From NCBI GenBank assembly GCA_029884275.1, contig JAOUIC010000139.1:1-5574 (forward strand): a stretch of 5,574 nt of DNA. The letters are read 5' to 3'. The notes under the pieces were generated by a model. The model was not told the origin of the DNA. It searched no databases and worked only from the letters and a program-made list of their open reading frames with translations. Positions 5,394-5,574 of this stretch are shown in pieces (the first letter of the stretch is position 1; each line of letters opens with the position of its first letter). Made by a program: the position numbers and the translations under genes. Origin of the DNA: Gemmatimonadota bacterium (GTDB lineage: Bacteria; Gemmatimonadota; Gemmatimonadetes; Gemmatimonadales; GWC2-71-9).

Positions 5394-5574
5394 GGTCAGC
5401 CTTGACGGTCTGGCGGCCCGGGCCTATTATGAAGCGCTTGCCCAGAGATCGAGCACTCCCCCGGCTGTCCAATCTTTGATACACCAAGGTGCATCGCCGG
5501 ACATCCCGGCCGATTCGTCACTTCCGACCCATACGACACTTGCCCTCCCCCAGGACGCGGCCGCCAGCAGACCG
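5394..5574. other. Upstream region of the protease gene, no supported gene
   Basis: This 181-bp stretch is visibly less GC-rich than the genes. On the minus strand CATAAT (5426-5431), matching five of six -10 bases, lies 32 nt before the protease GTG, but no good -35 is seen at 16-18 nt. A plus-strand TTGATA (5476-5481) resembles a -35 box without a matching -10. Two minus-strand frames stay open to the right edge but have mixed third-position bases and no recognisable product. Confidence 0.4.
5426..5431 (-). promoter_or_regulatory. Candidate -10 element of the protease gene
   Basis: CATAAT on the minus strand would place the transcript start near 5419 and give a leader of roughly 25 nt before the GTG at 5391-5393. 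The missing -35 match keeps this tentative. Confidence 0.3.

Noticed and set aside
3210..5405. A 731-codon open frame on the plus strand
   Set aside because: It is frame-shifted inside the RDD-SpoIIM gene and then antisense to the small gene and the protease. Its product is rich in Arg, Gly and Pro with no domain, as expected for an off-frame reading in high-GC DNA.
5427..5574. A minus-strand frame open to the right edge and ending in TAA 33 nt before the protease start
   Set aside because: It has 48 codons with mixed third-position bases and no recognisable sequence; it overlaps the probable protease promoter. It could be the end of an upstream gene but cannot be supported from this window.

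Overview
The window is very GC-rich throughout, and codon third positions are strongly GC-biased in every real gene. It looks like a chromosomal segment from a high-GC, non-actinobacterial soil or metagenome bacterium. The family combination fits Gemmatimonadota or a similar phylum, but that placement is inference; there is no rRNA or other marker gene here. I see no mobile element, tRNA, rRNA or CRISPR array.

Left part (1-2036, minus strand): three tightly coupled genes read right to left. First is a six-helix membrane protein of the glycerophosphodiester-phosphodiesterase membrane-domain type. Next is a DUF4129 protein with one transmembrane helix, whose start overlaps the previous stop by 4 nt. 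Last is a DUF4350 protein, overlapping by 17 nt and running off the left edge. The short overlaps imply one translationally coupled operon.

Middle (2037-3933): a 103-bp divergent intergenic region carries a perfect 9-bp inverted repeat (9-nt spacer) and overlapping smaller dyads. It separates the operon from a plus-strand gene for a 597-residue protein in which an RDD membrane domain is fused to a SpoIIM (DUF95) membrane domain. RDD, SpoIIM, DUF4129 and DUF4350 are families that recur next to MoxR AAA+ ATPases and DUF58/vWA proteins. The locus is therefore best read as the membrane part of a MoxR-type system. The ATPase and DUF58 partner are not in the window and would be expected beyond the left edge.

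Right part (3934-5574): a 61-codon minus-strand gene encodes a helical miniprotein resembling the HisKA dimerisation helices of sensor kinases, but without the phospho-accepting histidine. It ends 7 bp from the convergent RDD-SpoIIM gene. Upstream of it, across a 136-bp spacer rich in hairpins, lies a complete site-2-protease-type (M50, EGY-like) intramembrane zinc protease with HELGH and LDGGH motifs. The last 181 bp hold its probable promoter region and no gene I can support.

The most notable items are the RDD-SpoIIM fusion, the nested dyads in the divergent promoter, and the histidine-less HisKA-like miniprotein.
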